DNA from: Pelagibacterales bacterium SAG-MED38
GTDB taxonomy: Bacteria > Pseudomonadota > Alphaproteobacteria > Pelagibacterales > Pelagibacteraceae
DNA: 64,000 bases
Direction of reading: 5' to 3'
NCBI GenBank assembly: GCA_014653585.1
Contig: JACWEH010000003.1
Location: forward strand, 22,051-86,050
The notes under the pieces are model-generated. The model saw only the letters and a program-made list of their open reading frames with translations, searched no databases and was not told the origin of the DNA. Position numbers and translations under genes: made by a program. Shown here one piece after another: positions 46,653-56,495 of this stretch. Each line of letters opens with the position of its first letter. The stretch's first letter is position 1.

Positions 46653-49600
46653 TCATCTTATAATTGCAGAAATCTCTTTATTTCTTATCATATTTAACAT
46701 TTTTCTATCGATATTTTTTTTATTTTTAAGCTTAAATTGTAATTCATTATTTTGGTCTGTTAATTTAATTGTAACAATCGTATTTCCGTCATTGAGAATA
46801 ATTTTAGAAATTTCGTCTAATTCTTTTAATGATTTTAAATTGAAAAGCACTTTCTCTATTGGTTTATTTATTAATTCTGAAAGTGAGGCAATTTTTTGAA
46901 CATTTATTCTCTTAAAACGATTCTCTTCACCAGAAATTGATTTTACTAAAGTTAATATTAATGATGAACCCTCCTTTAATATATTGCGATTTTTTTCTAA
47001 AACTTCAGAAAAAAGAAATAGTTCAAAAACACTTGTTAAATCTGTTAATTTCAAAACAGCATAAGGATTTCCCTTAGCTGTTTTTCTCTCTTGAACTTTC
47101 AATAAGGTTGCAGCGATATTTGTGTTTGTGATATGATTGTCATTATTAAAATTTATATAATCATTTATATTATAGTCTGCAAAAATTTCTTTAAATTGGT
47201 TTAAGGGATGGTCAGATATAAAAAAACCAACTGACTCAAATTCTTTTGACAATCTTTCTTCAAACTTCCAATCATCAATTTTCATAATTACTTCATTATC
47301 TTGCATATTATTTTCACCAAATAAATCAATTTGATTTGCGGATTTATTTTCATAAATACTCTTAGATTTAGTAATAAATTTTGGTATTGAGTTGAATAGT
47401 GATTGTCTATTTAAATTTATATTGTCAAAAGCACCTGCTTTTACTAAACCTTCTAGTTGTAGCTTGTTAATATCTTTCGGTTTTACTCTGTCTAAAAAAT
47501 CATTTATTGAGCTAAATTTTCCGTTTTTAATTCTTTCCTCAACAATGTTTGAAACTGCTTCATATCCAACTGCTTTAATGGCACCTAATGCATAATAGAA
47601 TTTTTCTCCATCTGTTCTAAAATCAGCATAACATTCATTTATATCAGGTCTTACTATTTCTATATTCAATCTTTTTAATTCTTCATAAAATTCACTTAAT
47701 TTATTTTGATTAGAAATATCCATTGTCATTGATGCAGCTATAAACTCTTTAGGAAAATAAGTTTTTAGGTAAGCGGTTTGGTAGGAAATAATTGCATATG
47801 CAGCTGCATGACTTTTGTTGAAACCATATTCTGCAAATGGTTCAATTTTTAAAAAGATTCCTGCTGCAACATCTTTGCTAATTCCATTATTTACAGCACC
47901 AGAAATGAAATTTTGTTTTTGTTTCTCTAATTCAGCCCTTTTCTTTTTACCCATTGCCCTTCTTAAAATATCTGCTTGACCAGCAGTGAAACCAGAAAGT
48001 TTTTGTGCAATTTGCATTACTTGTTCTTGATAAATTATTACTCCATAAGTAGGTCGTAAGATATCTTCAAGTAGGGGATGTAGATAATCTGGTGTCTGTT
48101 TTCCGTGTTTGCAATCATTGTAAATTGGTATATTGCTCATTGGACCTGGTCTGTAAAGTGCGACCAATGCTATAATATCCTCTATGTGATTTGGTTTCAT
48201 TTGCATCAAAGCTTCACGCATTCCAGCACTTTCAATTTGAAATAAGCCCACTGTTTTGCCAGATGATAATAAATCAAAAACTTTTTGATCTTCGAAATTT
48301 ATTGTTTCAACATTAAAATTTTTATCTTTTTTTCTTATTAGTTTTTGAGTATTGTTTATAACTGTTAAAGTTTTTAATCCTAGAAAATCAAATTTTATTA
48401 ATCCTGCACTCTCAGCTGAATACATGTCAAATTGTGTTGAAGGTAACAATAAGTCAGAGGTTGAGTCCTTGTATAGTGGAACTATTTCAGTTAATTTTTT
48501 ATCTGCTATCACAACGCCTGCAGCGTGTGTTGCAACATTTCTATTTAAACCCTCTAACTTTAATGAAAGATCTGTCAGTTTTTTTACTCTACTATCTTCG
48601 TTTATTAGTTTTTGAAGCCTTGGTTCTCCCGCAATGCATTGTGTAAGATTTTGTGGTCTTGATGGATCAAATGGGATCATTTTTGATATACTGTCAACAA
48701 AACCATAAGCCAAACCTAAAACTCGTCCAACGTCTCTTATAACCATTCTAGCTTTTAGTTTTCCAAAAGTGATTATGTGAGCAACACTATTTTTATATTT
48801 TTTGGTCAAATATTCAAAAACTAAATCTCTTTTTTCTTCACAGAAGTCTATGTCGAAATCAGGCATTGAAATCCTATCTGGATTCAAAAATCTCTCAAAA
48901 ATTAAGTTAAATCTTATAGGATCAACATCAGTTATTGAAAGACACCAAGCTACTAGGGAACCTGCACCAGACCCTCTGCCAGGACCAACTGGAATATCAT
49001 TTTCTTTTGCCCATTTTATATAATCAGATACTATTAAAAAATAGCTCGCATAATTCATTTTAATTATGATTTCTAATTCATGATCTAATCTATCTTTGTA
49101 TTTGAAATAATTTTTGTCAGATGAAAAATCTTTATCATTTAATTTAAATATTTTTGTGAATTTTTCATTGAGGCCATTTAATGAATCTTTCTTTAAAATT
49201 TCATCTGCACTAATACCTTTATCAGAACTGATATTAGGTAATATAGGTTTAGATGACAAAGGTCTAAAGCTACATCTAAATGGAAAATTAAAATTATTTT
49301 CTAATGCCTCTGGTAAGTCAGAAAATAAATCAAGCATTTCTGAATTAGATTTAAGATAATGTTGATTACTAAATCTAAGTCTATTTTTCTCGTTTACATA
49401 AGTCTTATTTTTTATGCAAATCAATGCATCGTGTGCCTCGTGCATATTTTTATTTAAATAAAAAACTTCATTAGTTGCGATTAAAGGAATATCTAATTTT
49501 TTAGAACTTAATAAATTAAATTTTTCAAATTCTTTTTCATTTTGGTCGCCATGACGTTGTATTTCAATATAAAATTTATCTCCATAACTATTTTTTAATT

Positions 49601-50069
49601 TTAAAAAAATTTCATTTATTTCTGAAAATTTACCTTTATTGAATAACTGTCCGAATAAACCATTAATTGTTCCAGAGAATATAGCTATACCTTCATTGTT
49701 ACTCAACAATTCATTAAAATCTAAATGAGGTTCAGAAAGCTCATCATTTTTTAGAAAAGACAAAGAGGACAAATTAATTATTTTTTTATAACCATCTTCG
49801 TTTAAAGCAAATAAAGGCAATAAACCTGTTATATCATTTAATTTAAAATTTATTTGAGTTCCAATTATAGGTTGAGATCCAGCTTTAGATAATTTTTCAG
49901 CAAACTCTAAGGCACCACATAAGTTGGAGGTATCACATAAACCTATAGCTCTTAACTTATTATCTTTAGAAATATCTTTTAAGTCATCTATTTTGATGGC
50001 TCCTTCACAAATAGAGAATTGAGAATGTATTTTTAAATGGTTAAAATTTTCAGAATTAAACTCTTGCAT
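46653..50069 (-). CDS. dnaE: DNA polymerase III alpha subunit
   Basis: DnaE is the replicative polymerase. It has 1138 residues: an N-terminal PHP domain (FNHLKIHSQFSICEGAI, metal-site residues partly altered), the C-family polymerase core with catalytic aspartates in ISMPDFDIDFCEEKRD and PVGPGRGSGAGSLVAWCL, then YQEQVMQIAQKLSGFTAGQADILRRAMGKK and EYGFNKSHAAAYA, a tandem HhH region, and an OB domain near 1000. The start overlaps the lolD 3' end by 14 bases. dnaE next to rpsB and lolCD is the usual alphaproteobacterial order. Confidence 0.98.
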   Translation of the reverse strand: MQEFNSENFNHLKIHSQFSICEGAIKIDDLKDISKDNKLRAIGLCDTSNLCGALEFAEKLSKAGSQPIIGTQINFKLNDITGLLPLFALNEDGYKKIINLSSLSFLKNDELSEPHLDFNELLSNNEGIAIFSGTINGLFGQLFNKGKFSEINEIFLKLKNSYGDKFYIEIQRHGDQNEKEFEKFNLLSSKKLDIPLIATNEVFYLNKNMHEAHDALICIKNKTYVNEKNRLRFSNQHYLKSNSEMLDLFSDLPEALENNFNFPFRCSFRPLSSKPILPNISSDKGISADEILKKDSLNGLNEKFTKIFKLNDKDFSSDKNYFKYKDRLDHELEIIIKMNYASYFLIVSDYIKWAKENDIPVGPGRGSGAGSLVAWCLSITDVDPIRFNLIFERFLNPDRISMPDFDIDFCEEKRDLVFEYLTKKYKNSVAHIITFGKLKARMVIRDVGRVLGLAYGFVDSISKMIPFDPSRPQNLTQCIAGEPRLQKLINEDSRVKKLTDLSLKLEGLNRNVATHAAGVVIADKKLTEIVPLYKDSTSDLLLPSTQFDMYSAESAGLIKFDFLGLKTLTVINNTQKLIRKKDKNFNVETINFEDQKVFDLLSSGKTVGLFQIESAGMREALMQMKPNHIEDIIALVALYRPGPMSNIPIYNDCKHGKQTPDYLHPLLEDILRPTYGVIIYQEQVMQIAQKLSGFTAGQADILRRAMGKKKRAELEKQKQNFISGAVNNGISKDVAAGIFLKIEPFAEYGFNKSHAAAYAIISYQTAYLKTYFPKEFIAASMTMDISNQNKLSEFYEELKRLNIEIVRPDINECYADFRTDGEKFYYALGAIKAVGYEAVSNIVEERIKNGKFSSINDFLDRVKPKDINKLQLEGLVKAGAFDNINLNRQSLFNSIPKFITKSKSIYENKSANQIDLFGENNMQDNEVIMKIDDWKFEERLSKEFESVGFFISDHPLNQFKEIFADYNINDYINFNNDNHITNTNIAATLLKVQERKTAKGNPYAVLKLTDLTSVFELFLFSEVLEKNRNILKEGSSLILTLVKSISGEENRFKRINVQKIASLSELINKPIEKVLFNLKSLKELDEISKIILNDGNTIVTIKLTDQNNELQFKLKNKKNIDRKMLNMIRNKEISAIIR

Positions 50070-50739
50070 TAATGGATTTTATATTACCATTGACTATTTC
50101 CAACATGCAATCTGACTTTTTAGCAAAAAATCTATTATGAGTTGCAAAGATAATCAGTCGGTTTGCATTTATTTGTTTTTTTAAAAGATCAAAAACACTT
50201 TTTGCTGTTACTAGATCTAAACTTCCAGTTGGCTCATCAGCTAAGATAACTTGTGGATTGTTAATTAAAGCTCTAGCTATCGATACTCTTTGTTTTTCAC
50301 CTCCAGATAGTTCTGCAGGATAGTGGTAAATTCGATTTGATAAACCAACTTTTCTTAATAATTGTTTTGATTTTATTACAGAAACTTCTTTATTATTTTC
50401 AATTGCTAGATTTGCCAAATATACATTTTCTAAAGCTGTGAAATCTGGAAGTAAATTATCTTGCTGATATATAATTCCAATTTTATTGGCTCTTAAAATA
50501 TCATTATAATTGTAATCATTGAAATCAATTTGTTTATTTTCATATTTCATTACACCTCCAGATGGTCTATCAATCAATGATAACAAGTTTAATAATGTTG
50601 ATTTACCAGAACCAGAGGGTCCCATAAGAGAATAGATTTTTCCAAGTTTAAAATTATATGTAAGTTTTTTTAAAACTCTTAAATTTTTGTGATTAGTAAA
50701 AGACTTTGATATATTTGAAAGTTTAATAAAATTATTCAT
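50056..50739 (-). CDS. lolD: Lipoprotein-releasing ABC transporter, ATPase LolD
   Basis: LolD powers release of outer-membrane lipoproteins from the inner membrane to LolA. The 227-residue ATPase has Walker [10 protein letters not shown] at 40-48, Q-loop YQQDNLLPDF, signature LSGGEKQR, Walker B VILADEPTGSLD and H-loop ATHN. It overlaps lolC/E upstream by eight bases and dnaE downstream by 14. The DEPTGSLD and LSGGEKQR forms place it in the MacB/LolD branch. Confidence 0.95.
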   Translation of the reverse strand: MNNFIKLSNISKSFTNHKNLRVLKKLTYNFKLGKIYSLMGPSGSGKSTLLNLLSLIDRPSGGVMKYENKQIDFNDYNYNDILRANKIGIIYQQDNLLPDFTALENVYLANLAIENNKEVSVIKSKQLLRKVGLSNRIYHYPAELSGGEKQRVSIARALINNPQVILADEPTGSLDLVTAKSVFDLLKKQINANRLIIFATHNRFFAKKSDCMLEIVNGNIKSINARV

Positions 50740-51964
50740 ATTTTAATGCTTTGACCGGATCTAGTTTGGCTGCTTTTAAAGCAGGAAAAATTGAAACAAT
50801 AATTGTAATAATTATTGAGCATAGTGAGATTAATAAAATTGATGGTGGGTTTATCTCTGAAGGCATAGTGCTTAAAAAATATATTTCCTCTGGAAACAAG
50901 CTTATATTAAATAATGTACTTAAAAATTGTCTTAAATTTTCAACATAGATTGAAAATGTTACACCAAGAATAATTCCAAAAATTGTAGCAGAGGTTCCTA
51001 TTATTACCCCAATTAGAAAAAATATTTTTATAATTGATTTATTAAGTACACCAATAGATTTTAATATCGCAATATCTTTTGTTTTGTTTTTAACTAATAT
51101 TGTTAGTCCAGAAATTATATTAAAAGCGGCTACAATAATAATTAAAGACAATATTATAAACATTACATTTCTTTCAACTTTAAGAGCTGAAAAAAGTGCA
51201 CTATTCATATCTGACCAAGAATAAACAAATTCGTTTTTAAAAATTTTCTGTACTATTTCTTTTTGGTCTTCAATTTTTTGTGGATTTTTAAGGTAAATTT
51301 CTAAATTTCTATCATCTTTATCAAGATTAAAGAATTCTTCTAAAGTTGATAAATTAATAAAAGCTATATTGTTATCAAAATCTATGAGTCCACTCTCAAA
51401 AATTGATACGACCGTAAAAGTTTTTTGTTTAGGTATATTGCCTATTATTGTCTCAATTCCACTTGAGGACATTATTGTAATATCATCTCCTATATCAAGA
51501 TTAAGAGTAAAACTGAGTTCTTTTCCAATTGAAATGAAATTTTTACTTAAATTATTTCTATTACCTAAAAAATTTTTATTTTTTACTAATTCTAGTTTGG
51601 AGAAATCGTCATTTGCATAGCCTCTTAGCACTATTCCTTTTGAGGTATCGCTTTTAATCATTATAGCCTCACCTGAATTGCTTAAAATCAATTTATTTGA
51701 AATAAGTTTTAGATTATTTTGATTTAATTTTTCAATTTCGATTATATTTTCATATGGTTTGACAGTTATATGGGCATTGAAACCAACTATCTTATTAATT
51801 AGTTCTGTCCGAAAACCATTCATCACTGACATGACGATTATTAAAACAGCTACACCAAGACTGATACCTATAAAAGAAAAAATTGAAATAACATTCAGAA
51901 AGCCATCTTTTTTTCTAGCTTTCAAAAATCTGAAGGTAATTTCTTTTTCTAAAGTAGAAATCAA
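50732..51964 (-). CDS. lolC: Lipoprotein-releasing system membrane protein LolC/LolE
   Basis: This is the membrane subunit of the Lol transporter, 410 residues, with four membrane helices (about 22-45 and three after 265) around a large periplasmic MacB-like domain. The N-terminal block RFLKARKKDGFLNVISIFSFIG and the C-terminal FtsX domain (ILKSIGVLNKSIIKIF; FPALKAAKLDPVKALKYE) are typical. Only one such gene is present, so it probably forms a homodimer as in other alphaproteobacteria with a single LolC/E. The start is TTG at 51964, in a TTGA overlap with the proS stop; no ATG fits. Confidence 0.94.
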   Translation of the reverse strand: MISTLEKEITFRFLKARKKDGFLNVISIFSFIGISLGVAVLIIVMSVMNGFRTELINKIVGFNAHITVKPYENIIEIEKLNQNNLKLISNKLILSNSGEAIMIKSDTSKGIVLRGYANDDFSKLELVKNKNFLGNRNNLSKNFISIGKELSFTLNLDIGDDITIMSSSGIETIIGNIPKQKTFTVVSIFESGLIDFDNNIAFINLSTLEEFFNLDKDDRNLEIYLKNPQKIEDQKEIVQKIFKNEFVYSWSDMNSALFSALKVERNVMFIILSLIIIVAAFNIISGLTILVKNKTKDIAILKSIGVLNKSIIKIFFLIGVIIGTSATIFGIILGVTFSIYVENLRQFLSTLFNISLFPEEIYFLSTMPSEINPPSILLISLCSIIITIIVSIFPALKAAKLDPVKALKYE

Positions 51965-53295
51965 TTTTTTTCTTTTTTTTCTTTAATTATTTTTATTATT
52001 TCAGCTATCTTTAATTTTTGAGTTTCTTTTCCAACTTCTTTAAATTCTATTAAATCACCATCAGTTTGTTTACCGATTATTATTTGAAATGGAGCACCTA
52101 TTAAATTCATCTTTTTTATTTTTGATGAAAAATTTTCATCTGTGTCATCAATTATTGCATCTATGTAGTTTTTTTCTAATTCAGAATTAATCTTATTTGC
52201 TTTTTCTAAAGCTGAATTATCATTTTTGTTTATCATCGGTATTATCCCTATATCATATGGAGCAACAGAAATTGGCCATTTCATGATTTCATATTTCTCA
52301 TCGTATTTTGCTTCTATTATTGCTCCAACTAACCTTGAAACTCCTATCCCGTAGGAGCCCATTTTTACAAAATCTTTTTTACCACCAGGAAGATCTACTG
52401 ATGCTCCCATTGGTTTTGAGTACTTGTCACCGAAATAAAATATATGGCCTACCTCGATTCCTTTAGTTTTTAATCTATTAGATTCTAAAACTTTTTTTTC
52501 AAATTCATCTTTATTAAATTTTTCATCAGTAACTGAATAAAATTCTTCATACTTTTTTCTCAAATCTTCTAAAGATTTTTTCTCTAATTTTATACCTTCA
52601 TTTTTTAAATCAAAAATTCTTTTATCTGTAAAAATTTTACTTTCACCAGTTTCAGCTAAAATAATAAACTCATGAGAAAGATTGCCTCCTATAGGTCCAG
52701 TATCAGCAGCCATTGGGATTGCCGTAAGATCTAATCTTTTAAAAGTTTTTAAATATGATACAAAAAATTTATTATAAGAGAACAAAGCTTCCTCATCAGA
52801 AATATCAAATGAGTAAGCATCTTTCATATAAAACTCTCTGCATCTCATTATTCCAAATCGTGGTCTAATCTCATCTCTAAATTTCCATTGAATATGATAT
52901 AAAAGTTGTGGAAGAGATTTATAAGATTTGACTGAAGCTCTAAATATATCAGTTACAAGTTCCTCATTGGTTGGACCATAAAGCATTTCACGGTCTTGTC
53001 GATCTTTTATTCTAAGCATTTCTTCACCGTAGTCCTCATAACGCCCACTTTCTTTCCATATTTCACTTGATTGAATTGTTGGCATTAAAATTTCTTGAGC
53101 TCCAATTTTATTTTGTTCTTCTCTAACAATTTGTTCTATCTTTTTCATCACTTTGAAACCTAATGGCAGCCAAGAGTAAATTCCTGCCGATGATTGTTTA
53201 ATCATCCCCACACGTAACATTAATTGATGGGATTTTATTTTAGCTTCTGAAGGGTTGTTTTTTAAAATTGGAATAAATGATTGTGAAATATACAT
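51961..53295 (-). CDS. proS: Prolyl-tRNA synthetase (short bacterial type)
   Basis: ProS charges tRNA-Pro. At 444 residues it is the alphaproteobacterial form without the editing insertion found in the E. coli enzyme (572). Class II motifs are visible: motif 1 around IGAQEILMPTIQSSEIW, motif 2 in WKFRDEIRPRFGIMRCREFYMKDAYSF, and motif 3 in GSYGIGVSRLVGAIIE. The C-terminal anticodon-binding domain begins near 345 (VAPYDIGIIPM). Without editing, alanine mischarging would need a separate trans factor. Followed by lolC/E with a four-base overlap. Confidence 0.97.
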   Translation of the reverse strand: MYISQSFIPILKNNPSEAKIKSHQLMLRVGMIKQSSAGIYSWLPLGFKVMKKIEQIVREEQNKIGAQEILMPTIQSSEIWKESGRYEDYGEEMLRIKDRQDREMLYGPTNEELVTDIFRASVKSYKSLPQLLYHIQWKFRDEIRPRFGIMRCREFYMKDAYSFDISDEEALFSYNKFFVSYLKTFKRLDLTAIPMAADTGPIGGNLSHEFIILAETGESKIFTDKRIFDLKNEGIKLEKKSLEDLRKKYEEFYSVTDEKFNKDEFEKKVLESNRLKTKGIEVGHIFYFGDKYSKPMGASVDLPGGKKDFVKMGSYGIGVSRLVGAIIEAKYDEKYEIMKWPISVAPYDIGIIPMINKNDNSALEKANKINSELEKNYIDAIIDDTDENFSSKIKKMNLIGAPFQIIIGKQTDGDLIEFKEVGKETQKLKIAEIIKIIKEKKEKN

Positions 53296-53296
53296 T

Positions 53297-53542
53297 CTAA
53301 GTGATTATATTTCTTAAATTTAAATATTCAAATTTCATAAGTAAGTAAATGATTATAAACAAAACTGTTGTTATTACAGTACAATAAGCAAATTTCTTTA
53401 ACATTTTTGGATTTTCTGGGGAACCTGGATCTTCTCCCTCAATTTTAATCTCTTTATTTCTCTCTACATCTATTGGTAGAATTGCAAAGAAAGTTATCCA
53501 CCAAATGATTATATAGATTATTGCTAATCCAGTAGGGCTCAT
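53297..53542 (-). CDS. DUF1467 family small membrane protein
   Basis: This 81-residue protein has two membrane helices (about 5-24 and 52-70) and a central polar loop with the conserved PIDVERNKE and EDPGSPENPKM stretches characteristic of DUF1467. Function unknown. It sits between RNase J and proS, one base from each, and this neighbourhood is conserved in alphaproteobacteria, which suggests a link to envelope or complex I functions without proving one. Confidence 0.85.
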   Translation of the reverse strand: MSPTGLAIIYIIIWWITFFAILPIDVERNKEIKIEGEDPGSPENPKMLKKFAYCTVITTVLFIIIYLLMKFEYLNLRNIIT

Positions 53543-55200
53543 TAAATCTTCACCAAATTAATATTAGCAAAAGGTTTTTTTCCAGTTTTTTCTTTTGTGA
53601 ACTTGCGGCACGCAATTTTAAGTGAATCTATTAAGTTATACTCTTGCTGTTTATTCCCAAGTTTAAATGTTCTTGTTGTTTTTTCAATTTCATCCTCTAA
53701 TCCGTATAAAAACTCCTCTTTTTCGTAAATGGGCAATCCCCTGAAGGTGATTATAGGACTATTATGGATATTACCTTTTGGAGTGATTAAAATTGTTATT
53801 TCCAAATATCCATTACTACTCAAGTTTCTTCTGTCTTTTATAGACTGAGAGTCCTCTTCAACACTAACATTACCATCTAAATACAACCTTCCACTTGGTG
53901 CTTTGTCGTATACTTCTGGTTTATCTCCTGGAGATAATTTTACAATATCTCCATTTTCAACTTGAACAGGATGAGGAACCTGCATTTCTTTTGCAAAATT
54001 AATATGCTCTATCATATGTCTGTGTTCTCCGTGAACAGGAATAACACATTGTGGTTTAACCCATTGATACATATCTTTAAGATCTTCTCGATTTGGATGG
54101 CCTGATACGTGAATAAACTCAGTTTCTTCAGAAATCACCTCTATACCATCCTTCACTAATTGATTATGAAGTTTATAAAGTTTTTTTTCATTACCTGGGA
54201 TAATTTTTGATGAAAATATAACAGCGTCGTCTTTTTCAATAAATACATCAGGATGGATATAATTGGCAATTCTCATCATTGCTCCCATTGGTTCACCTTG
54301 ACTACCTGTGCATAAATAAAGAATTTTTTCTCTAGAAAAATTTTTTGCGTCCCTGGGATCAATAGGTTCAATTGTATTTTTTAAGTATCCACATTGTCTT
54401 GCAGCCTTATAAATTCTATGCATTGATCTTCCAACTAGAGATACCTGTCTTCCAGATTTTTCAGCACAGTAAAAAGCTGTTTCCATTCTTGCAACATTGG
54501 ATGCGAAAGAAGTAATAATAACCTTTTTTTTTAGTCGGTTTACTATGTTGAGTAAATTTTTTCTTACATCTAATTCTGATCCTGATCTTCCAGCACTAAA
54601 AACATTTGTTGAGTCGCAAATCATAGCTAAAACACCCTCATCGCCTATTTCTTTTAATCTTTTAGAATTAATTTCTTCTCCGATTAACGGATTTGGATCA
54701 ACTTTCCAATCTCCTGTGTGTAAAATTACTCCAGCTGGAGTTTTAATCCTCAAACCATTTGGTTCTAATATTGAGTGAGTCAAAGTGATGTATTCAATCT
54801 CAAACTTTTCTAATGAGATATTTCCATTTAATTCAACAATTTTAAGATCTTTGGTAATATCAATATGTTTTTCTTTAAATTTTTCCTTTATCAAAACTGC
54901 GGTAAAAGGTGTTGCGTATATCTTGCATTTAAGTTTTGGCCATAGATGAGCGATTGCACCAATGTGATCCTCATGAGCATGTGTTAGAACTATACCTAAT
55001 AAATTATCTTTCTTTTCAACAATAAAACCTGGGTCTGGATAAATTAAATCTATTCCGGGAAGTGTGTCATCTGCAAAAGTAACCCCAATATCGACCATAA
55101 TCCATTTGTGGTCGCCTGGTAAACCATAGCCGAACAAATTCATGTTCATCCCAATTTCACCAGAGCCGCCTAGTGGACAAAATAATAGTTCTTCTCTCAT
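53542..55200 (-). CDS. rnj: Ribonuclease J
   Basis: RNase J is a metallo-beta-lactamase/beta-CASP nuclease with 5'-3' exonuclease and endonuclease activity in RNA turnover and rRNA maturation. It has 552 residues. The zinc-binding motif HAHEDH is at 74-79, then LHTGDWK, the beta-CASP region (ITSFASNVARME; CTGSQGEPMGAMMRIA) and GHPNREDLKDMYQWVKPQCVIPVHGEHRH. The C-terminal small domain carries GRLYLDGN. Its start directly abuts coaX. Confidence 0.95.
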   Translation of the reverse strand: MREELLFCPLGGSGEIGMNMNLFGYGLPGDHKWIMVDIGVTFADDTLPGIDLIYPDPGFIVEKKDNLLGIVLTHAHEDHIGAIAHLWPKLKCKIYATPFTAVLIKEKFKEKHIDITKDLKIVELNGNISLEKFEIEYITLTHSILEPNGLRIKTPAGVILHTGDWKVDPNPLIGEEINSKRLKEIGDEGVLAMICDSTNVFSAGRSGSELDVRKNLLNIVNRLKKKVIITSFASNVARMETAFYCAEKSGRQVSLVGRSMHRIYKAARQCGYLKNTIEPIDPRDAKNFSREKILYLCTGSQGEPMGAMMRIANYIHPDVFIEKDDAVIFSSKIIPGNEKKLYKLHNQLVKDGIEVISEETEFIHVSGHPNREDLKDMYQWVKPQCVIPVHGEHRHMIEHINFAKEMQVPHPVQVENGDIVKLSPGDKPEVYDKAPSGRLYLDGNVSVEEDSQSIKDRRNLSSNGYLEITILITPKGNIHNSPIITFRGLPIYEKEEFLYGLEDEIEKTTRTFKLGNKQQEYNLIDSLKIACRKFTKEKTGKKPFANINLVKI

Positions 55201-55947
55201 TTATTTAATTAATTTAGAAATTTTTATAAGACCCATAACGGTGATATTTTTGTTTTCAATAACTTTTGTTTTGATTGAATCTTTAAATAACTCAGAAAAG
55301 CCCCCAGTAATAACAATCTTATAAGATTTTCTTGTTTCTTTCTTAATCAAATTAATAATATTGTCAATTAAACCTGCATAACCCCAAAAAAAACCTGATC
55401 TCACAGCTGAATTTGTATCTATTCCAATCACTTTTTTAATTTTTTTAAGATTAATTTTTGGTATCAAAGAAGCCTTATCGGACAAAGTGTTTAATGAAAT
55501 ACTTATACCGGGAGCAATAACACCTCCTCTATAAGTATTGCTAACTAATACGTCAAATGTTGTAGCTGTGCCAAAATCTAAGATAATAAAATTTTTCTTA
55601 AGACTCATTAAACTTATTGCATTAGCTAGTCTATCAGAGCCAACTTGTTTGAAATTTGCTTTTATATTCAAAATAGATTTTAAATTAAGATCTTTTATTT
55701 CGTAACATTTAATTTTTGTTTTTTTGGATATAAATCTTTTAACGAAATTAAAGTTTTTTGGAACAACGCTACAAAATAATATTTTTTCTATATTCTTAAA
55801 ATCTTTTGTTAAGATTCTAAATTTTTTATTTAGAATCGAGTTAGTCATTAATTTTGACGGTAAACTAATTTTTTTTAAAACCTTGTCTTTAGAGTTAACT
55901 AAAAATAATTTAATTACTGAATTTCCAATATCTCCTAAAATTAGCAT
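55201..55947 (-). CDS. coaX: Type III pantothenate kinase
   Basis: CoaX phosphorylates pantothenate in coenzyme A synthesis. The 248-residue ASKHA-fold protein shows the phosphate loop DIGNSVIKLF near the start, GSDRLANAISL, the catalytic DFGTATTFDVL and the GGVIAPGI motif. Type III enzymes need a monovalent cation and are not feedback-inhibited by CoA, in the family generally. It lies between birA and RNase J in a conserved alphaproteobacterial order. Confidence 0.95.
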   Translation of the reverse strand: MLILGDIGNSVIKLFLVNSKDKVLKKISLPSKLMTNSILNKKFRILTKDFKNIEKILFCSVVPKNFNFVKRFISKKTKIKCYEIKDLNLKSILNIKANFKQVGSDRLANAISLMSLKKNFIILDFGTATTFDVLVSNTYRGGVIAPGISISLNTLSDKASLIPKINLKKIKKVIGIDTNSAVRSGFFWGYAGLIDNIINLIKKETRKSYKIVITGGFSELFKDSIKTKVIENKNITVMGLIKISKLIK

Positions 55948-55955
55948 ATCTATAT

Positions 55956-56495
55956 TTATACTCTTTTTTTTTTCAATCTCTTTAAATTATCTTCAAAAAT
56001 ATTCTTTAGTTCAATTTCAAATTTTTTTTTTGAAATATCCTTATTTACAAGCTTATTCAGATGGGTTGTTGGGTAATTCTTTATGAATGGACTTTTTATC
56101 AAATTTACTCCAATACCAACAATCAAATAACTGTTATTAAATTTATTTACTTTTTCTTGTAATATTCCACATATCTTTTTTTTTTGAATTAAAAGATCAT
56201 TAGGTTTTTTAAAATAAATTTTTTTTTTATAATATTGTGAGATACATTTTTTAACCATTAAACAATTGATCTTAGTTAGCTTCGTCAGAGATATTCTAAA
56301 GTTTTTAAGATTATAAAAAAAACTCACAAATAAGTTACCCTCATATGAAATCCATTTTTTTCCATATTGTCCTCTACCATTGATTTGTAAATCAGATGAA
56401 ATCATACCAAAATCATAGTTATAGTTTTTAATTATTCTTCTTGCAGTATTGTTAGTACTTTTTACTTTGCTAAATCTAAATATTTTAAACTTCAT
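55956..56495 (-). CDS. birA: Biotin--[acetyl-CoA-carboxylase] ligase, catalytic domain only
   Basis: BirA attaches biotin to the carrier domain of acetyl-CoA carboxylase. The 179-residue protein has the substrate loop GRGQYGKKW (about 41-49), KKPNDLLIQKKKICGIL with the catalytic lysine, and VGIGVNL. It lacks the N-terminal DNA-binding domain of E. coli BirA and seems to lack much of the small C-terminal domain, so it should not be a biotin operon repressor. It directly follows nuoN (one-base overlap). Confidence 0.9.
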   Translation of the reverse strand: MKFKIFRFSKVKSTNNTARRIIKNYNYDFGMISSDLQINGRGQYGKKWISYEGNLFVSFFYNLKNFRISLTKLTKINCLMVKKCISQYYKKKIYFKKPNDLLIQKKKICGILQEKVNKFNNSYLIVGIGVNLIKSPFIKNYPTTHLNKLVNKDISKKKFEIELKNIFEDNLKRLKKKRV

